A DNA stretch of 64,000 nt from Bradyrhizobium cajani (GTDB lineage: Bacteria > Pseudomonadota > Alphaproteobacteria > Rhizobiales > Xanthobacteraceae): contig NZ_WQNE01000003.1 of NCBI RefSeq assembly GCF_009759665.1, positions 62,001 to 126,000 of the forward strand. Reading direction: 5' to 3'. Numbering within the stretch: the first letter of the stretch is position 1; each line of letters starts with the position of its first letter. Both the position numbers and the translations under genes were made by a program. Below, in pieces: positions 63,016 through 64,000 of the stretch. The notes beneath the pieces were generated by a model. That model made no database searches. It saw only the letters and a list, made by a program, of their open reading frames with translations, and had not been told where the DNA came from.

Positions 63016-63987
63016 ATGGCCCCGCAATTTACCGTTATCCGCGACACCACGCCGGACTCCGCCATCCCCAAGGGCGCCGTGGTCGCCATGGGCAATTTCG
63101 ACGGGGTCCACCTCGGCCACCGCGCCGTGATCGCGGCAGCCCTCGAAATGGGCCGCGCGCATGGCCGCCCTGCGCTGGCATTGACCTTCGAGCCGCACCC
63201 GCGGCGGTTTTTCAGCCCCAACACTCCGCAATTCCGCCTGACGGACGAACGGGCCAAGCTGCGGCTTCTGGCCGGCACCGGGCTTGCCGGTGCCGTGGTC
63301 ATGACCTTCGACAAGGCCCGTGCCGGGACCAGCGCGCAAGATTTCATTCACCATGACCTGATCGGACGCCTCGGCGTCAGCGGAATCGCGGTCGGTTACG
63401 ACTTTCATTTCGGCAAGGGGCGGGTCGGCTCGCCGAGCCTGCTGGTCAACGAGGCGCCCCGGCTCGGGATCGAGGTCGACGTGCAGCCCCATGTCGACAT
63501 CGACGAGCGGCCGGTCTCCTCCAGCGCCATCCGGATCGCCCTCGCCGAGGGCCTCCTCGACGAGGCCACGACCATGCTGGGCGCGCCCTGGTTCATCACC
63601 GGCGAGGTCATCCACGGCGAGAAGCGCGGCCGTGACCTCGGCTATCCCACCGCCAATATACGCCTGGACGCCAATTGCGGCCTCAAGCACGGCATCTATG
63701 CGGTGCGGGTCGGCCGCGGCGCCGAGCGCCTCGACGGCGTGGCGAGCTTCGGACGCCGCCCCACCTTCGACAATGGCAGCCCGCTCCTGGAAATCTTCCT
63801 GTTCGACTTCAAGGGCGACCTCTACGGACAGACCCTCGACTGCGCTTTCGTCGGCTTCATTCGCGAGGAGCTGAAATTCGACAGTCTCGAAGCCCTGATC
63901 CGCCAGATGGACGACGATTCCGCCCGCGCCCGCGCCATGCTGGCCGCGGCGCCGGACGCGTTTCCGCGGCTTGGAACGGTCGATTGA
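63016..63987 (+). CDS. ribF: Bifunctional riboflavin kinase/FAD synthetase
   Basis: A 323-residue bifunctional enzyme. The N-terminal nucleotidyltransferase (FAD synthetase) has VVAMGNFDGVHLGHRAVI and GVSGIAVGYDFHFGKGR, and the C-terminal riboflavin kinase has GRDLGYPTANIRL with HGIYAVRVGRG. It turns riboflavin into FMN and FAD. The gene and its stop lie fully inside the window. Together with the FMN-riboswitch-controlled ribH2 at 35490-36050 it completes the last flavin steps. Confidence 0.95.
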   Translation: MAPQFTVIRDTTPDSAIPKGAVVAMGNFDGVHLGHRAVIAAALEMGRAHGRPALALTFEPHPRRFFSPNTPQFRLTDERAKLRLLAGTGLAGAVVMTFDKARAGTSAQDFIHHDLIGRLGVSGIAVGYDFHFGKGRVGSPSLLVNEAPRLGIEVDVQPHVDIDERPVSSSAIRIALAEGLLDEATTMLGAPWFITGEVIHGEKRGRDLGYPTANIRLDANCGLKHGIYAVRVGRGAERLDGVASFGRRPTFDNGSPLLEIFLFDFKGDLYGQTLDCAFVGFIREELKFDSLEALIRQMDDDSARARAMLAAAPDAFPRLGTVD

Positions 63988-64000
63988 AGGGTCCCAAACC

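Overview
The window reads as a stretch of the chromosome of a Bradyrhizobium-like alphaproteobacterium (Nitrobacteraceae). Pointers are the very high G+C and GC3, the lgt-midA-pgeF, rplY-pth-ychF and uvrC-pgsA-moaD-moaE gene orders, an FMN-riboswitch-controlled type II lumazine synthase, DUF992/DUF3617/DUF4282 proteins, and many short palindromic intergenic repeats. I see no tRNA, rRNA, CRISPR array, integrase, transposase or prophage. It is mostly core chromosome, with a few accessory or unusual loci.

Layout. 1-4 kb: an EF-G-like GTPase (cut by the left edge), a DUF992 exported protein and aspartate aminotransferase, all on the minus strand. 4.5-9 kb: a glutathione transferase, two tiny membrane proteins, a membrane PAS protein, a GNAT acetyltransferase, an aldo/keto reductase and an IsdG-like monooxygenase. 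9-16 kb: a Tat-type DUF1501/DUF1800 pair, a CWC cysteine-rich protein, a second GST, a TauE/SafE transporter with a coupled small protein and a divergent LysR regulator, and two small proteins. 16-19 kb: uvrB with a long N-terminal extension. 19-25 kb: two NTF2-like paralogs, an exported protein, a coiled-coil protein, two tiny membrane proteins, a MaoC pair and DUF4282.

25-33 kb is housekeeping: ychF-pth-rplY, ubiK, lgt-midA-pgeF, a lipoprotein and prs. 33-36 kb is the most interesting accessory segment: a zinc-metallopeptidase gene translationally coupled to a D-Ala-D-Ala-ligase-like ATP-grasp gene, followed by a decayed serine hydrolase tail, then ribH2 under an FMN riboswitch. 36-43 kb: ybjN-like, proC, an FlK-like thioesterase, a 4-OT tautomerase, hisS with a compositionally foreign central segment, DUF2314, a 250-bp nested inverted repeat and ilvE. 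43-46 kb: a marR-response regulator-histidine kinase operon. 46-50 kb: small exported proteins, RNase T2, rlmJ, a cold-shock gene and an outer membrane beta-barrel protein. 50-57 kb: uvrC, pgsA-moaD-moaE-prmB, a holin-like membrane protein and YihY. 57-64 kb: a methyltransferase, a winged-helix/TPR protein, a membrane EAL protein, a TIGR01459 HAD hydrolase, a CheY-like regulator and ribF.

Functional links: UvrB and UvrC belong to the same excision-repair pathway. RibH2 (flavin synthesis, FMN-sensed) and RibF (riboflavin to FMN/FAD) are in one window. PgsA, Lgt, PgeF and the outer membrane protein serve the envelope. MoaD/MoaE form molybdopterin synthase. Many intergenic gaps hold palindromic repeats of at least six families. 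All functional calls are by recognition of motifs and family resemblance in the translated sequence, not by database search.
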